Below the pieces are notes generated by a model that did not search any database, was not told the DNA's origin, and saw only the letters and a list, made by a program, of their open reading frames with translations. A stretch of 64,000 nucleotides of DNA, from positions 62,001-126,000 of the forward strand of contig NZ_JAFEWF010000002.1 of the NCBI RefSeq assembly GCF_017355835.1. Direction: 5' to 3'. This document shows positions 54,351 through 64,000 of the stretch, piece by piece (the stretch's first letter is position 1; the number at the start of each line of letters is the position of its first letter). A program made the position numbers and the translations under genes. Source of the DNA: Desertivirga brevis (GTDB lineage Bacteria; Bacteroidota; Bacteroidia; Sphingobacteriales; Sphingobacteriaceae).

Positions 54351-56555
54351 CTAAGCAGTTTCTGCTGCAGGGAAGTTAAGATCGATCAATTCCTGTTCCT
54401 TGAAATACCGCGAAAGCGCATCGTCAAGAGTTGGAAGTAAAAGTGCTCTTTCAGAATTTAGGACGCTATAGGCGGGACGTAATGCCGCCAGGTTTAATGA
54501 TTGAATTGCAACGGGTACAATTAGAGACGGGTCGTTACCACTTTGTCTGGCTACCTGGGATGCAAGTTCTGCCCAGGTTATTTCACCTTGATTCGCAAGG
54601 TGCCAAATTCCTCTTTCATCATCAAGCATTAGATCAAGACTTGTATGAACGAGGTCGGGAACATAAGTTGGCGAAATATAATTATCGGAAATAGCCGTGA
54701 ATGAGCTCTTGTCTTTTAACGAGGTAAGAACGTTAAAGATAAAGTTGTATTGGTCCCAAGGGCCAAAAAACGCACTGGTCCTAATAATTAAGGCATTTGG
54801 ATCTCGTTCTACGACTAGTTTCTCAGCCAAAGCTTTACTGCGTCCATAAATATTTAAAGGCGCAACCTTATCGCTTTCAATATAGGACGAATTTTTAGAT
54901 CCGTCGAAGACCAGATCAGACGAGAAGGTAAGAAACTTGAAGTTGTATTTTTTTGCAAGTAAGGCGATGTTTCCAGGTCCTTCTGTGTTTGCAAGATAGC
55001 AATCATTAGAACATGTTTCCGCATCATCTACTTTAACGTATCCGGCGGCATTTACTATTGCCCATGGACGTTTTTCAGCAATTACTTTCTCAATCTGTTC
55101 CTTGTCAGCTAAATTTATTTCATCTCTGCCCAGCAGCTCGAAATGTAAGCCTCTCAGACGACATAGCCGAGCAAAGGCATTACCAAGGGTTCCTGTCTTG
55201 CCAAGGATTAATAAAGGTTGAGAAGTTTTATTTTCCTTGCTGATGCGCCGTATATTATTCTGGAAGTAGAGCACTCTCAGGTCTTGCTTCCACCATCCTT
55301 TTTCTTCCAATACTGGATGTTTAAAAACTGTTCCTTCGGCAAAGTTCTTTAGCATGCGTGCTAGTACAGTAGGCCTGGGAGTTTCAGATCTAAGATCGAA
55401 AATACCCGGTTCATAAATAGCTTCCTCTTTTTTTGTCAGAAGCTTGTTCCAACCATATGAACCCAGCATTGCCCATGCAGTAATAGCTATAATTTTTGCA
55501 CCTTCGGCTTTTAATTCGTTCGCTGTAGAGTGGATTTCATTTAACCAGCGAAGCTGCTCGTCGCGGGTGCAACCTAAATGAACCTCGGTAACAGCAATCG
55601 GAATTTTGAATCTTTCCCAAGCTTCTGATAACAGGATCTTCGCTCCATATTCCCCGTCTTCAAGGTCTATCCTCACGGCTTCTACATCTGCATACTGATG
55701 CTGATGGTTGCCCCCATGTGTTTCTACCGGGTACTTTGATAAATTCTCGTCAAGGAACCGCTCGGAGGTTGGATAATAGTTGAAGCCAAGAACATCGGGT
55801 GTGCAGTTTTTTTCCCTAAAGAAATCTAGTTCTTCGGGTTTAATTCCAGACCACATCAAATAACTCCAAAGGCTGTGTTCCTGGTTGACACGACCCATAA
55901 TAAGGTCAAAGCTTAACCATCGCCGTTTATTTTCAAAATCGGCCTGATACTTTAAAAGAGGAGTACTGTAGGTTTTACTCAGATCCTCAGTTTGAACCAA
56001 CTTTGCAGTTGGATTTACTTTTCTAATTGCCTCCATTGCAAGCACAGTTGCCTTGCTTTCGTTAATAAGCAATCTCAGGAAATCGGCATTATCTCGTTGA
56101 TGGGGGTACCAATGACCATATAAGCCACAGAAACGGGCAGTTGTCAGTGGTTCGTTAACAGGTGTGTAGTATTCTATCCACGGGAATTTTCTAGCTACCT
56201 TTTCTGCATATTCTGCTAATCCGGTAGCAAAGCGATCTGTATCAATGGAAGCGTAAGTTGGTCCGCTTCCATGATGAACAAGACCTGCAATAGGCTTAAT
56301 GCCTAAATCTCTACAGTGATTAAGATTTTTCTCTGTGGTACTCCAGTCTATTTCTGTATCTGGCTCGGGCTGGTGTTTTTCCCAAATAACCGGATACCTT
56401 AATTTTTTTATCCCTAAATCAGCAAGAAGCTCAATATCTTTTTCCCGGGAGTAGTGACCAGCAAAATCAAGCTGGTCAAAGTATGTTTTTCTTACACGGT
56501 TAATTGTGCATTCTATCCCCCCCCAAATTTCAACTGGGCTTGTACTTTTAACCAT
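54351..56555 (-). CDS. GH1-like glycosidase fused to RmlD-like sugar-nucleotide reductase
   Basis: 734 residues from the ATG at 56553-56555; an upstream in-frame extension of 32 residues would overlap the glycosyltransferase gene. Residues about 1-400 resemble a family 1 glycosidase: TPVNEP carries the acid/base Glu135 and VTEVH carries a Glu at about 324 at the nucleophile position. Residues about 447-734 form a Rossmann domain of the dTDP-4-dehydrorhamnose reductase type (GKTGTLG at 452-458, NAAGYVKVDDAE, YGRSKALAE as the Tyr-x3-Lys site). It follows a glycosyltransferase by 14 nt, so a role in a surface polysaccharide is likely. Confidence 0.85.
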   Translation of the reverse strand: MVKSTSPVEIWGGIECTINRVRKTYFDQLDFAGHYSREKDIELLADLGIKKLRYPVIWEKHQPEPDTEIDWSTTEKNLNHCRDLGIKPIAGLVHHGSGPTYASIDTDRFATGLAEYAEKVARKFPWIEYYTPVNEPLTTARFCGLYGHWYPHQRDNADFLRLLINESKATVLAMEAIRKVNPTAKLVQTEDLSKTYSTPLLKYQADFENKRRWLSFDLIMGRVNQEHSLWSYLMWSGIKPEELDFFREKNCTPDVLGFNYYPTSERFLDENLSKYPVETHGGNHQHQYADVEAVRIDLEDGEYGAKILLSEAWERFKIPIAVTEVHLGCTRDEQLRWLNEIHSTANELKAEGAKIIAITAWAMLGSYGWNKLLTKKEEAIYEPGIFDLRSETPRPTVLARMLKNFAEGTVFKHPVLEEKGWWKQDLRVLYFQNNIRRISKENKTSQPLLILGKTGTLGNAFARLCRLRGLHFELLGRDEINLADKEQIEKVIAEKRPWAIVNAAGYVKVDDAETCSNDCYLANTEGPGNIALLAKKYNFKFLTFSSDLVFDGSKNSSYIESDKVAPLNIYGRSKALAEKLVVERDPNALIIRTSAFFGPWDQYNFIFNVLTSLKDKSSFTAISDNYISPTYVPDLVHTSLDLMLDDERGIWHLANQGEITWAELASQVARQSGNDPSLIVPVAIQSLNLAALRPAYSVLNSERALLLPTLDDALSRYFKEQELIDLNFPAAETA

Positions 56556-56569
56556 AATATTTGTCTTTG

Positions 56570-57709
56570 TTAAGCACTTAACGGAACAGTTATTTTTCTG
56601 CCCATTGCGTTGCGGATTACGTCCATCATGTCTGACCACGTTTGATCCCATGACTTGGTAGAAAGGAAGTCGTCAACTCTTTTCAGCCATTCTTCTTTTG
56701 GCTTATTAAGTTCTGCTTCCGCAGCTGCAATAAATTCAGTTGAGTTACTTACAACACTTACTAGGTTAAGCTTCCCATAAGGTTTTACTACATCACGAAT
56801 AGGGGTGGAAACTACAGGGATGCCTGCTGAAAGATATTCTGGCGTTTTAGTAGGACTAATGTAGCGTGTGGATTCATTTAATAAGAACGGAATCAGGGCC
56901 AAGTCCCAGCCAGATAAATAAGCAGGTAGTTCATTGTAAGATTTCCCTCCCAGGTAGTGAATGTTTTGGTTCTTCGGAAGAATCTCAGGATTAATTTTCA
57001 CTGTTGGGCCGATTAGAATAAAATTCCAATCAGGACGCGCCGTTGCTGCTTCTCCAATTAGTTTATAGTCAAATCGTTCGTCTATAACTCCATAGAACCC
57101 GAGCTTTTTACCTGTAATACCAGTTTGGTCAGCCGGCTGCTCCATTTGATTCCTTGCTTGGGCAAAATGCTTTTTATCAATACTGCTTGGGAAAGGATGG
57201 ATGTTTTGGTGTTGGTGTTTTTTTGCCTCGTATAAAGAATGGCCACCTGTGAATACAGCGTCTGCACGAGTTAATAGTTCTTTTTCAAGGTATGTTAACT
57301 CAGCTGGAGCATTTTTAAATGCAGAAAGCTCGTCCATACAATCATAGATTGTCAAGTTCGGGAAATATTCTCTTGAGAACTCCAAAGCCATTGGCGTATA
57401 ATACCAGAAGATAAAGTCAGACAAGCTTTTATCCTTTAAAAATGATTTTAACATCAATTTTTGCAGGTTTACACTTTCTTTTTTGGAAAGACCGCTTTGA
57501 ACATGTGGGACTAATACCCACAATTTATCTTCGCGTTTACTTATTGAAAGATAGCTTTCTCCATCTTCGGCAACATCACAAATTGGCTCTTCAAGAAAAT
57601 ATACATTAAATTCGCGTGCAAAACGAGTAAGCAAGTGTTGTGGACGCTGGAATACGAAATCCCAGCGGAGGTGTGAAAATACTAATAAGTTTTCAGGTAC
57701 ACGTTTCAT
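56570..57709 (-). CDS. Glycosyltransferase (GT-B type)
   Basis: 379 residues. It starts MKRVPENLLVFSHLRWDFVFQRPQHLL, then IYDCMDELSAF, and the C-terminal part carries a GT4-like donor site (LIPFLLNESTRYISPTKTPEYLSAGIPVVSTPI). There is no membrane segment, so it works at the cytoplasmic face. It is the first of the two-gene operon with the GH1/RmlD fusion. The donor and acceptor sugars are unknown. Confidence 0.88.
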   Translation of the reverse strand: MKRVPENLLVFSHLRWDFVFQRPQHLLTRFAREFNVYFLEEPICDVAEDGESYLSISKREDKLWVLVPHVQSGLSKKESVNLQKLMLKSFLKDKSLSDFIFWYYTPMALEFSREYFPNLTIYDCMDELSAFKNAPAELTYLEKELLTRADAVFTGGHSLYEAKKHQHQNIHPFPSSIDKKHFAQARNQMEQPADQTGITGKKLGFYGVIDERFDYKLIGEAATARPDWNFILIGPTVKINPEILPKNQNIHYLGGKSYNELPAYLSGWDLALIPFLLNESTRYISPTKTPEYLSAGIPVVSTPIRDVVKPYGKLNLVSVVSNSTEFIAAAEAELNKPKEEWLKRVDDFLSTKSWDQTWSDMMDVIRNAMGRKITVPLSA

Positions 57710-57866
57710 AGTTTCGTCTGTTAGTTAGGATTTAACAAGATGCTAACCGAAACGTTTGCAGATTAGGGCGAAATTTCTACAAGTATCCTATCTTTTATAT
57801 TTTTTTTCGTTAAACAATCAACCTTTTTTGCCTGAGTAAGGGCTTTTTTCTCTACGTTTTAACTTT

Positions 57867-59399
57867 TTAATACGACGCTGTAGCTATATTAGAAGGTAGG
57901 CTCTCATTTTTCACTCTATCCAAAGCAGTTATAACGTACTGATACTCTTTTCCACGTTGCAAAGTATAATCAGTAAAGGAGGTCAAATTCTTCTCATAGC
58001 TCACCCTCAAAATTTTGGTTGCATCTTCAATATTTATAGGTTCGCCGGCAGCAAAGCGGTAAATGACATATCCATAAGCGGTCTCGTTATCCCTGGCCAT
58101 ATACGGCTCCTTCCAATTTAAGACACAAAACCCGTTGCTGGTAACAGTTGCCTGAAGTGTTAGTGGAGAAAGTGGCGGGATGTCGTCCAACCAGATCATA
58201 AGAGGAGGTAAGGAAGGAGAACGATAAAATTGAGTCCTTATAGAATCTTGAAATCCAGCAAGGTTATTTGTTAAAGACTTTGAGCTGAAATAAACGCTAC
58301 CCTGTACGCGGGGATTTTTCCTTATGTACCTTACCTGGTCGGGAAGCTGGCTCCAGTTATTCCAGCCCTCTCGCTTTTCAGTAGCCCTATAAGCTCCTTG
58401 TCCTATATAAACATGTTTTCCAAATGCATTATTACTCCACCAATCAACTAACTTTTCAAAAGGCGCTGCGCGATAAAAGAAAGGAAAATATACCTGTGGA
58501 TTTACGTAATCTATCCATCCTTCTTTTACCCATTTTCTCGCATCGGCATATAAAGTACTGTAACCCTGTAAACCTGTACTTTCAGACCCCTCAGGGTCCT
58601 GACTTTTGTTTCTCCAGATTCCGAAAGGACTGATTCCAAATTTCACAAAACGCTTTACAGAATGAATGCTGTCTGAGAGTTCTTTTATTAATAGATCAAC
58701 ATTGTTTCGTCTCCAATCGGCTATATTCCCAAACTCTCCACCGTATATTCTAAACTGCTGGTCATCTGCTACTACTTGGCCTGTTTCAGGATATGGGTAG
58801 AAGTAGTCGTCGAAATGAACCCCATCAATGTCATAACTTTTTACTACATCTAAAACTACACTTACAATGTACTGCCGGGCTTCAGGTATTCCTGGATTAA
58901 AAAGTTTTTTTCCGGCGTAATTAAAAAACCATTCAGGATGTTTTTTTATAATGTGATCAGGTGCTAACTCTGCAATATTTAAATTCATGGCTGCCCTATA
59001 GGGATTAAACCAGGCATGCAACTCAATACCCCTCTTATGTGCCTCTACAATAGCATATTCCAAAGGATCATAAAAAGGGACAGGAGCTTTCCCTTGTTTT
59101 CCGTTTAAGTACTTACTCCAGGGTTCCTTCGATTTTGCATAATATGCATCAGCAGCAGGACGTATCTGAAACATGATGGCATTCATACCACTTTGCTGAT
59201 GCTCATCAAGTAAATGTAGAAGCTCTTTCTGCTGTACTTCAACAGGCAGGCCTGGTTTACTTGGCCAATCAATATTTGCGACAGTGGCCACCCATACCCC
59301 ACGAAATTCGCGCTTAGGTATAGGAGCAACTTCTGTCTGACCTTGAGCAATACCCGAAAGAACCAGAAAAATATTAAGGATTGTTAATCTAATAGACAT
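57867..59399 (-). CDS. Secreted GH10-like glycosyl hydrolase (GHL10/YngK type)
   Basis: 510 residues with a signal peptide (MSIRLTILNIFLVLSGIAQG). The GHL10 core starts REFRGVWVATVANIDWPSKPG and continues through AIMFQIRPAADAYY, ELHAWFNPYRAA, IDGVHFDDYFYPYPETG and WIDYVNPQVYFPF. A fibronectin-like module occupies about 410-510. The family acts on uncharacterised glycans, possibly peptidoglycan. It stands alone. Confidence 0.92.
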   Translation of the reverse strand: MSIRLTILNIFLVLSGIAQGQTEVAPIPKREFRGVWVATVANIDWPSKPGLPVEVQQKELLHLLDEHQQSGMNAIMFQIRPAADAYYAKSKEPWSKYLNGKQGKAPVPFYDPLEYAIVEAHKRGIELHAWFNPYRAAMNLNIAELAPDHIIKKHPEWFFNYAGKKLFNPGIPEARQYIVSVVLDVVKSYDIDGVHFDDYFYPYPETGQVVADDQQFRIYGGEFGNIADWRRNNVDLLIKELSDSIHSVKRFVKFGISPFGIWRNKSQDPEGSESTGLQGYSTLYADARKWVKEGWIDYVNPQVYFPFFYRAAPFEKLVDWWSNNAFGKHVYIGQGAYRATEKREGWNNWSQLPDQVRYIRKNPRVQGSVYFSSKSLTNNLAGFQDSIRTQFYRSPSLPPLMIWLDDIPPLSPLTLQATVTSNGFCVLNWKEPYMARDNETAYGYVIYRFAAGEPINIEDATKILRVSYEKNLTSFTDYTLQRGKEYQYVITALDRVKNESLPSNIATASY

Positions 59400-59417
59400 G
59401 TGTTAAATCAAAGCTTG

Positions 59418-59425
59418 CAAAGATA
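59418..59425 (-). promoter_or_regulatory. Putative -7 element (TATCTTTG, minus strand) of the GHL10 gene
   Basis: Exact TAnnTTTG match on the minus strand, 18 nt before the ATG. The -33 element is not clear. Confidence 0.45.
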
Positions 59426-59645
59426 ATTAACAAACATTCAGATGAAGCGCTTTATTGTTGCCCTGAATATTTTTTATACAAAAACGCGGCTGACTGTGCA
59501 TCAGGAGCACAAAATCATATATTTGTGATATCAGGATGACCAATAACGCAATATTTAGAGGTCTGGGAAGTTATACTTGGAAGTATAGGGGAGGGATTGT
59601 GTAGCCGCAGTATTAATTACCATTTTCAAAATTGTAGACACTGAT

Positions 59646-60566
59646 ATGGAAAAAACTTATCAAGAACAGGTTCAGGCGCCTAAAAGAGATTCAAACAAGA
59701 TTTACTTTTTAGTGGCGGTAATCGTTGCCCTTTTAGGTACTAACGCCTATCTTTTTTTTAAAGACAAAAAATCAGGGGATAGAATCGTAACGCTGAACGA
59801 CGAAAGATCTCGAATGGAAGTAGAGATCGACAAGATAGAGGCGGAACTTGACAAGGCTAATGAGTCTAATGTTCAGCTTACGGCTGATATGAAAGAAGAG
59901 CAAGAGCTTGCCCGCGAAAAGATCTCTGAGCTTCGCGAGCAGCTAAGGGCTGGTAAACTGACACAAAGAGAACTGGCGAAGGCTCAAAGCGAATTAAAAA
60001 ATTTACGATTTTTCGTTACGAAGTACACCGCAGATATTGCTGAGCTGGAGAAGAAAAATCAGGAACTGACAGTAGAAAGAGACAGTTTGCGTACTTCGGT
60101 AAGCAATATTTCGCAAAAGGCAACTCAGCTGGAAGCGCAAAATACTGAGTTAAGTGGAAAAGTTAAGGTTGCTGCGGCATTAAAAACCGGAACCATCAGT
60201 GTGGTGCCTTTAAGAATAAGAAATAGCGGAAAGGAGACTGATGTAACAAAGGCAAGCTCGGCTAAGAAACTTCGTTTTACTTTTAATATTGTTAATAATT
60301 CACTTGCTCAAACTGGGATGCATGATGTTTATATCCGAATCATTGATCCCAGTGGCAACTTGATCACTTCTGATAACAGCAGCATATTCAGTGCAGACGG
60401 GGAGGACCTTCAGTACACTTACCGCACTGCTATCGAGTTTGATAATACTGACAAGATTTATAATATTGATTGGACGAATCCAAGTGCCTTTTCAAAAGGA
60501 ACTTATACAGTAATGTTCTATTCAGATGGGTATGGTATGGGGAAAACAACATTCTCGCTGAGGTAA
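59646..60566 (+). CDS. Membrane-anchored coiled-coil protein
   Basis: 306 residues. A short cytoplasmic N-terminus is followed by one membrane segment (about 19-38), a long coiled coil (about 46-172, Glu/Lys/Leu heptads) and a C-terminal beta-rich domain (about 180-306) ending TYTVMFYSDGYGMGKTTFSLR. No family was recognised. The orientation would place the coiled coil and C-domain in the periplasm. It is convergent with the large outer-membrane gene. Confidence 0.75.
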   Translation: MEKTYQEQVQAPKRDSNKIYFLVAVIVALLGTNAYLFFKDKKSGDRIVTLNDERSRMEVEIDKIEAELDKANESNVQLTADMKEEQELAREKISELREQLRAGKLTQRELAKAQSELKNLRFFVTKYTADIAELEKKNQELTVERDSLRTSVSNISQKATQLEAQNTELSGKVKVAAALKTGTISVVPLRIRNSGKETDVTKASSAKKLRFTFNIVNNSLAQTGMHDVYIRIIDPSGNLITSDNSSIFSADGEDLQYTYRTAIEFDNTDKIYNIDWTNPSAFSKGTYTVMFYSDGYGMGKTTFSLR

Positions 60567-60610
60567 AAATAATGGCACGAGTTGCACGAATTAACTTCAA
60601 GAGTCAAATA

Positions 60611-60640
60611 GTCTTGAGCTATGATTAGTGTAGTTCGTGT
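60611..60640 (+). repeat. Interspersed repeat, copy C (short)
   Basis: Contains CTATGATTAGTGTAGTTCGTG, matching the core of copies A and B near 46 kb with one change. It lies in the 93-nt gap between convergent genes. Confidence 0.6.
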
Positions 60641-60659
60641 TTTTTATACAATGAAGGCA

Positions 60660-63600
60660 TTAGAAGAACGCTCTAAATTGAACTGATCCATTATGTATTG
60701 TTCTTACTGATTCGGACTTTCTTCCCTCATAGGTTAAGTTCATCTGAATTCCCTGAGCAATTGTTCTCTGCAGAACAGTTGTCCATATTATGTTATTCCC
60801 TGGTTGCAAGCCTTCGAGCATCTCGTAAGCCAGCGAAGTATTTCTGTCTCCATTAAAGTTATTCCTTACTCCATTAATTGCTGCTGTAAAAACTCCTTTA
60901 GCAGTTATATTATAACGAATATCCGACCCTAAACGATAATTAAATGAAACTTCACGGTTGTTAATCCTATTCTTCATAGAGCGATACATTCCATTAATGC
61001 CCCAACGGAAATTAGTGGTAAAAAGATACTGTGCTTCTGGTAATACCTCTATTGCTTTTATAGTAAAGTCTTTTTCTGGAAATAGCTCGGACCGATATCG
61101 CCTAAGCCCCTGTTTCAGCTCTAAAATTGTTGTGACTTTTTTAGCGTTCCATCTTAGGCGTACACCTTGTTCATTCCGACTTCTACTGTCAAAGCCATTA
61201 ATAAGAAGTAACTTGTTCGATGTCTGTTGAAGGTTTAGATCTATTCCGTAGACCGGATTACTTCGGTTAAAGAACAGGGTATTCCTAAGATAAGTATTGT
61301 CTGATATGAGGTTTTGATTTTGAATGTTAGAAAGTGGGTTATAGGCAGAGAAACCACTTTCTCCTGTTGATTTTCGTTCTGTTTTGAATGCGGATTGGCT
61401 TGAAAACTTATTGATGACCTTGTAAATACCCTCCCGATTTCTCCACACAGCAGCAGGTGTTAGTCGGGCTGTCAAATTAATTGTAGTGTAATTCGTGTTA
61501 ACAAACTCATTTGTATTCTGATAAATTCGTAGATACCTTGCCTGGTCCTGGTACCTTGCAATCTCAAATTCATTCAGCTCCTTAATACCATTATTGTTAT
61601 AGTCATTCCAAGCATAAGCTCCTTGCCCTGTAATCACCTCCAGATAAGAGAACTCCCTTCTAGGCTCCCTTCCCGGACCTATTTCATAGAAGATGTTACT
61701 ATTGATAAACCCATTTATAGCAGAAAAGGTGTAGTCGATCCGGCCCAGCAGGGAGTTTTCCTTTGGCTGTGACGTTCGTTGTTTATAGTTAATATCGCGG
61801 TAGGTTGTTAATAATGACAGAGTTGAATTAGAGCTTTTTCTTAAACTCAGTTCACCGCTTATAACATCTGCCACTGAATAATTCTGAAGTTTATTCAAGA
61901 ATGGTAGCTTGTCAAATCGTCTGCTGTACTGGATTTTATATAGGTGACTAGAGGTAGAGGGAGAACTAAGGTAGGCCGAGTATTGATCAAAGGCGAAACT
62001 ATTACCTGATATAAGGTTATTCTCTAGATTAGTCTTGTTATGCTCCTGCTCAAGATTAACACTTGTAACAAAATGCTTAAATGCTTTGCTTAAATCTATC
62101 CGTTGCCTTAGAAAATTGCCGTTATTAATATCACTGGAGGAGTTTAATATTTTACCAGAATAGAGGAGGGTGAAGTTCTTCACATTATACTGTCCCTCTA
62201 TGCTATTAAGAAAGCCAGCATAAGTACTCTCTCTCACAAAGCTGTTAAATTGGTAGGTAACATTCCTCTGGTGACTTGTATAGAGACTCGCGCTAAAGTT
62301 GACGAAGTGTTCGGGAGCTTTTTCTGTTAATCCTAAAAGATTAAAATCCCTTTCAAACTCCACCGTTCTGTAACGTTCAAGGAAACTGAAGTTGGAAGAG
62401 GTATGCTCATAGCTTACCGAAGTAATAAGTTTAGTTGAAGCCGAATCGGGTGTAAAGGTTAGGGAATTTCTAGCTGAAATTTTAAAAGCAGCTCCGCGGT
62501 TCTGTTTATTCCCGATAGCGGAAAATAAGTTAACATCGTTATCACTAAAGGCCACTTCTGTACTGAGCAGGGTATTCTTTGAGGGTTTAAGATCGGTTCC
62601 AAAGGTTAAAAGATGTTTCTTCTTAGGGGTAATTAACAAGGATACTGGCTCGTAGTCTCCTTGTTTATCTCCTCCAATCGGCGGAACGAATTCAAATACT
62701 CTACCGTTCGCAATAGAAGTTGTGCTTATTCTATAATTGCCTGCGTTAGGTCCAACATATGAAAAGCCAGGCCTGTAACGCGCCAGACTAGGATCTGTAC
62801 TATAAACATATACCTCTGAAGAACCTAAGGTATCTACTTGTTTATACAGCACATCTATAGTATTAAAATCAACTGTATCAATATTAGATATATAGGCCTG
62901 ATTAATATTATTCCCAATTTCTTTCAAATATCTTTTTTGTTGGTCTGACAGATTCTGTAAGAAAGGGCGGTTCTTATTATCCTGCTCGTTATAGTAGTTG
63001 AATTTAAAATGTAGTTTGTCTGAATAAGCTTCCTGGTTGAAATAGGTTAAAGACCGAGAGTAATTCTTATCCGAGTATTCAAATTCTATACTAATACGGC
63101 TATTCTGCGTAATAAGCTTTTTGGCTGTGAAAGTTAGTTCAGCCAAATTATAATTAATGATATAATCATTTTCCTGTCCTCGTTGCATTAATACGCCATC
63201 AATATATACCCGTTCTGTTCCTGAAAGGATGATGATGGCTTGCTCTCCATTGCTTCCCGTTATTCGATAAGGCCCCTGGTTTCCTTCTGTTCCGTTAAAT
63301 TGTAATCTAGAAGAACGGCCTTTAGCTACAGCCATTGATAAACCCGACTTGTAATTCCAGCCGCCAGATGAATAAGAAGTTGAGAAGGAAGCGCCTTGTG
63401 TCCTTTTAAAAAAATTCATGAAGTAACTGTCGGGCCTTCTGATCTCGTAGTCTCCTCCCGTTAGGATCGAATTTTTTCTTTTCAATTGAATAAAGACCTT
63501 GTCAAACTCGTTCAATTGTTGTGTATTGCCTTCTGCCTGAATAGGGATGTTATCGTCAGAAATTGCGGCAAGGATTTCCAGATCTTCAGTTATTTTACCT

Positions 63601-64000
63601 GATAGCTGCAACGTCATATTCGAATTCAAAGCAAGATCGTGGTTGTTTCCTACGCCCACACTTCTCGAAATGCTGCCGCTTTTATTTAAACCTTCAAGGT
63701 TAAAAAGAGTATTTGTTTCCTGCTTTTCTTTCTTTCGAAAAGCAGTATTATCGATCACCTCTTCCAAGATGCTATCTCTAGAATATTTGTAGTATCTTTT
63801 AGTAAATAGTACAGGAAAGGTTTTGTAGGTTACAATTACTGTTGATACGTCAGGTTTCCTTACCCAGATCAATACTGAGTTGGCCAGGTCGATAGAATAA
63901 GTAATTGGTGATATAATAAGACTGTCAAGGGTTTTTATTTCAACACTTCCGGGAACAATGCTTAGTGAGTCAAGAATTACCGTGTCGGCAACAATTGGAA
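60660..64000 (-). CDS. Large outer-membrane beta-barrel-like protein (cut by window edge)
   Basis: At least 1110 residues. The frame continues without a stop to the right edge, so the N-terminus lies outside. The sequence is dominated by amphipathic beta strands with Tyr/Phe/Asn-rich turns, which is typical of Bacteroidetes outer-membrane barrels. A block AWNDYNNNGIKELNEFE and a strand-rich end QFRAFF with a C-terminal Phe suit a barrel. No TonB plug or named domain was recognised. Neighbours give no functional hint. Confidence 0.7.
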   Translation of the reverse strand, partial: PIVADTVILDSLSIVPGSVEIKTLDSLIISPITYSIDLANSVLIWVRKPDVSTVIVTYKTFPVLFTKRYYKYSRDSILEEVIDNTAFRKKEKQETNTLFNLEGLNKSGSISRSVGVGNNHDLALNSNMTLQLSGKITEDLEILAAISDDNIPIQAEGNTQQLNEFDKVFIQLKRKNSILTGGDYEIRRPDSYFMNFFKRTQGASFSTSYSSGGWNYKSGLSMAVAKGRSSRLQFNGTEGNQGPYRITGSNGEQAIIILSGTERVYIDGVLMQRGQENDYIINYNLAELTFTAKKLITQNSRISIEFEYSDKNYSRSLTYFNQEAYSDKLHFKFNYYNEQDNKNRPFLQNLSDQQKRYLKEIGNNINQAYISNIDTVDFNTIDVLYKQVDTLGSSEVYVYSTDPSLARYRPGFSYVGPNAGNYRISTTSIANGRVFEFVPPIGGDKQGDYEPVSLLITPKKKHLLTFGTDLKPSKNTLLSTEVAFSDNDVNLFSAIGNKQNRGAAFKISARNSLTFTPDSASTKLITSVSYEHTSSNFSFLERYRTVEFERDFNLLGLTEKAPEHFVNFSASLYTSHQRNVTYQFNSFVRESTYAGFLNSIEGQYNVKNFTLLYSGKILNSSSDINNGNFLRQRIDLSKAFKHFVTSVNLEQEHNKTNLENNLISGNSFAFDQYSAYLSSPSTSSHLYKIQYSRRFDKLPFLNKLQNYSVADVISGELSLRKSSNSTLSLLTTYRDINYKQRTSQPKENSLLGRIDYTFSAINGFINSNIFYEIGPGREPRREFSYLEVITGQGAYAWNDYNNNGIKELNEFEIARYQDQARYLRIYQNTNEFVNTNYTTINLTARLTPAAVWRNREGIYKVINKFSSQSAFKTERKSTGESGFSAYNPLSNIQNQNLISDNTYLRNTLFFNRSNPVYGIDLNLQQTSNKLLLINGFDSRSRNEQGVRLRWNAKKVTTILELKQGLRRYRSELFPEKDFTIKAIEVLPEAQYLFTTNFRWGINGMYRSMKNRINNREVSFNYRLGSDIRYNITAKGVFTAAINGVRNNFNGDRNTSLAYEMLEGLQPGNNIIWTTVLQRTIAQGIQMNLTYEGRKSESVRTIHNGSVQFRAFF

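Overview
The window is a chromosomal segment of an AT-rich member of the Bacteroidetes, most likely a Sphingobacteriaceae (Pedobacter-like) bacterium. This is inferred from the gene families (DUF4175 membrane protein, ApaG next to a YugP-like protease, Ig-like lipoprotein, glutamyl-tRNA synthetase type), from TAnnTTTG-type -7 promoter elements, and from the scarcity of Shine-Dalgarno sequences. No tRNA, rRNA, CRISPR array, transposase, integrase or phage gene was recognised. It reads as core chromosome with a few accessory blocks.

Layout. 1-10.1 kb: 3' end of mfd; a reverse-strand operon (CPBP protease, DUF2007, cdsA, TonB-like protein); dusB and apaG; a YugP-like zinc protease; rmuC; thiL; nadA. 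10.1-10.5 kb: a gene-free divergent nadA/nadB interval with clustered DnaA boxes and a change of GC skew, a candidate replication origin. 10.5-19 kb: nadB, a gamma-carbonic-anhydrase-like protein, an Ig-like lipoprotein, mnmG, an Uup-type ABC-F ATPase and a Rossmann-fold protein. Two parS-like sites lie between mnmG and the ABC-F gene, one inside a perfect 44-nt palindrome. 19-26.4 kb: ybeY, a RsbW-like ATPase and a DUF4175 giant, then the cysHDN sulfate-assimilation operon.

26.6-36 kb: gltX, an aldose-epimerase-like protein, an amidase lipoprotein, two low-complexity secreted proteins, a putative outer-membrane protein with an OmpR/histidine-kinase pair (both starting at TTG), then an AhpC/AhpD-type peroxidase pair. 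36-44 kb: a small glycine-zipper protein, a structured gene-poor stretch, then a cyanophycin cassette (cphA divergent from cphB, isoaspartyl peptidase and a TPR protein). 43.7-54.3 kb: an S41 processing protease, the exonuclease-ligase-Lhr helicase DNA repair cassette, an M13 metallopeptidase and a small membrane protein. 54.3-64 kb: a glycosyltransferase with a GH1/RmlD fusion, a GH10-like lipid-anchored or secreted glycosidase, a coiled-coil membrane protein and a large outer-membrane-barrel-like protein that runs off the right edge.

The strongest non-obvious signal is the combination of DnaA boxes (10.2-10.7 kb), skew change and parS sites (16.3 kb) beside mnmG, which together suggest that this window carries the chromosomal origin region. 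No convincing new defence or mobile system was found. The least understood gene sets are the K/P-rich protein/outer-membrane protein/two-component operon (31.2-34.6 kb) and the DUF4175-ATPase-YbeY operon.
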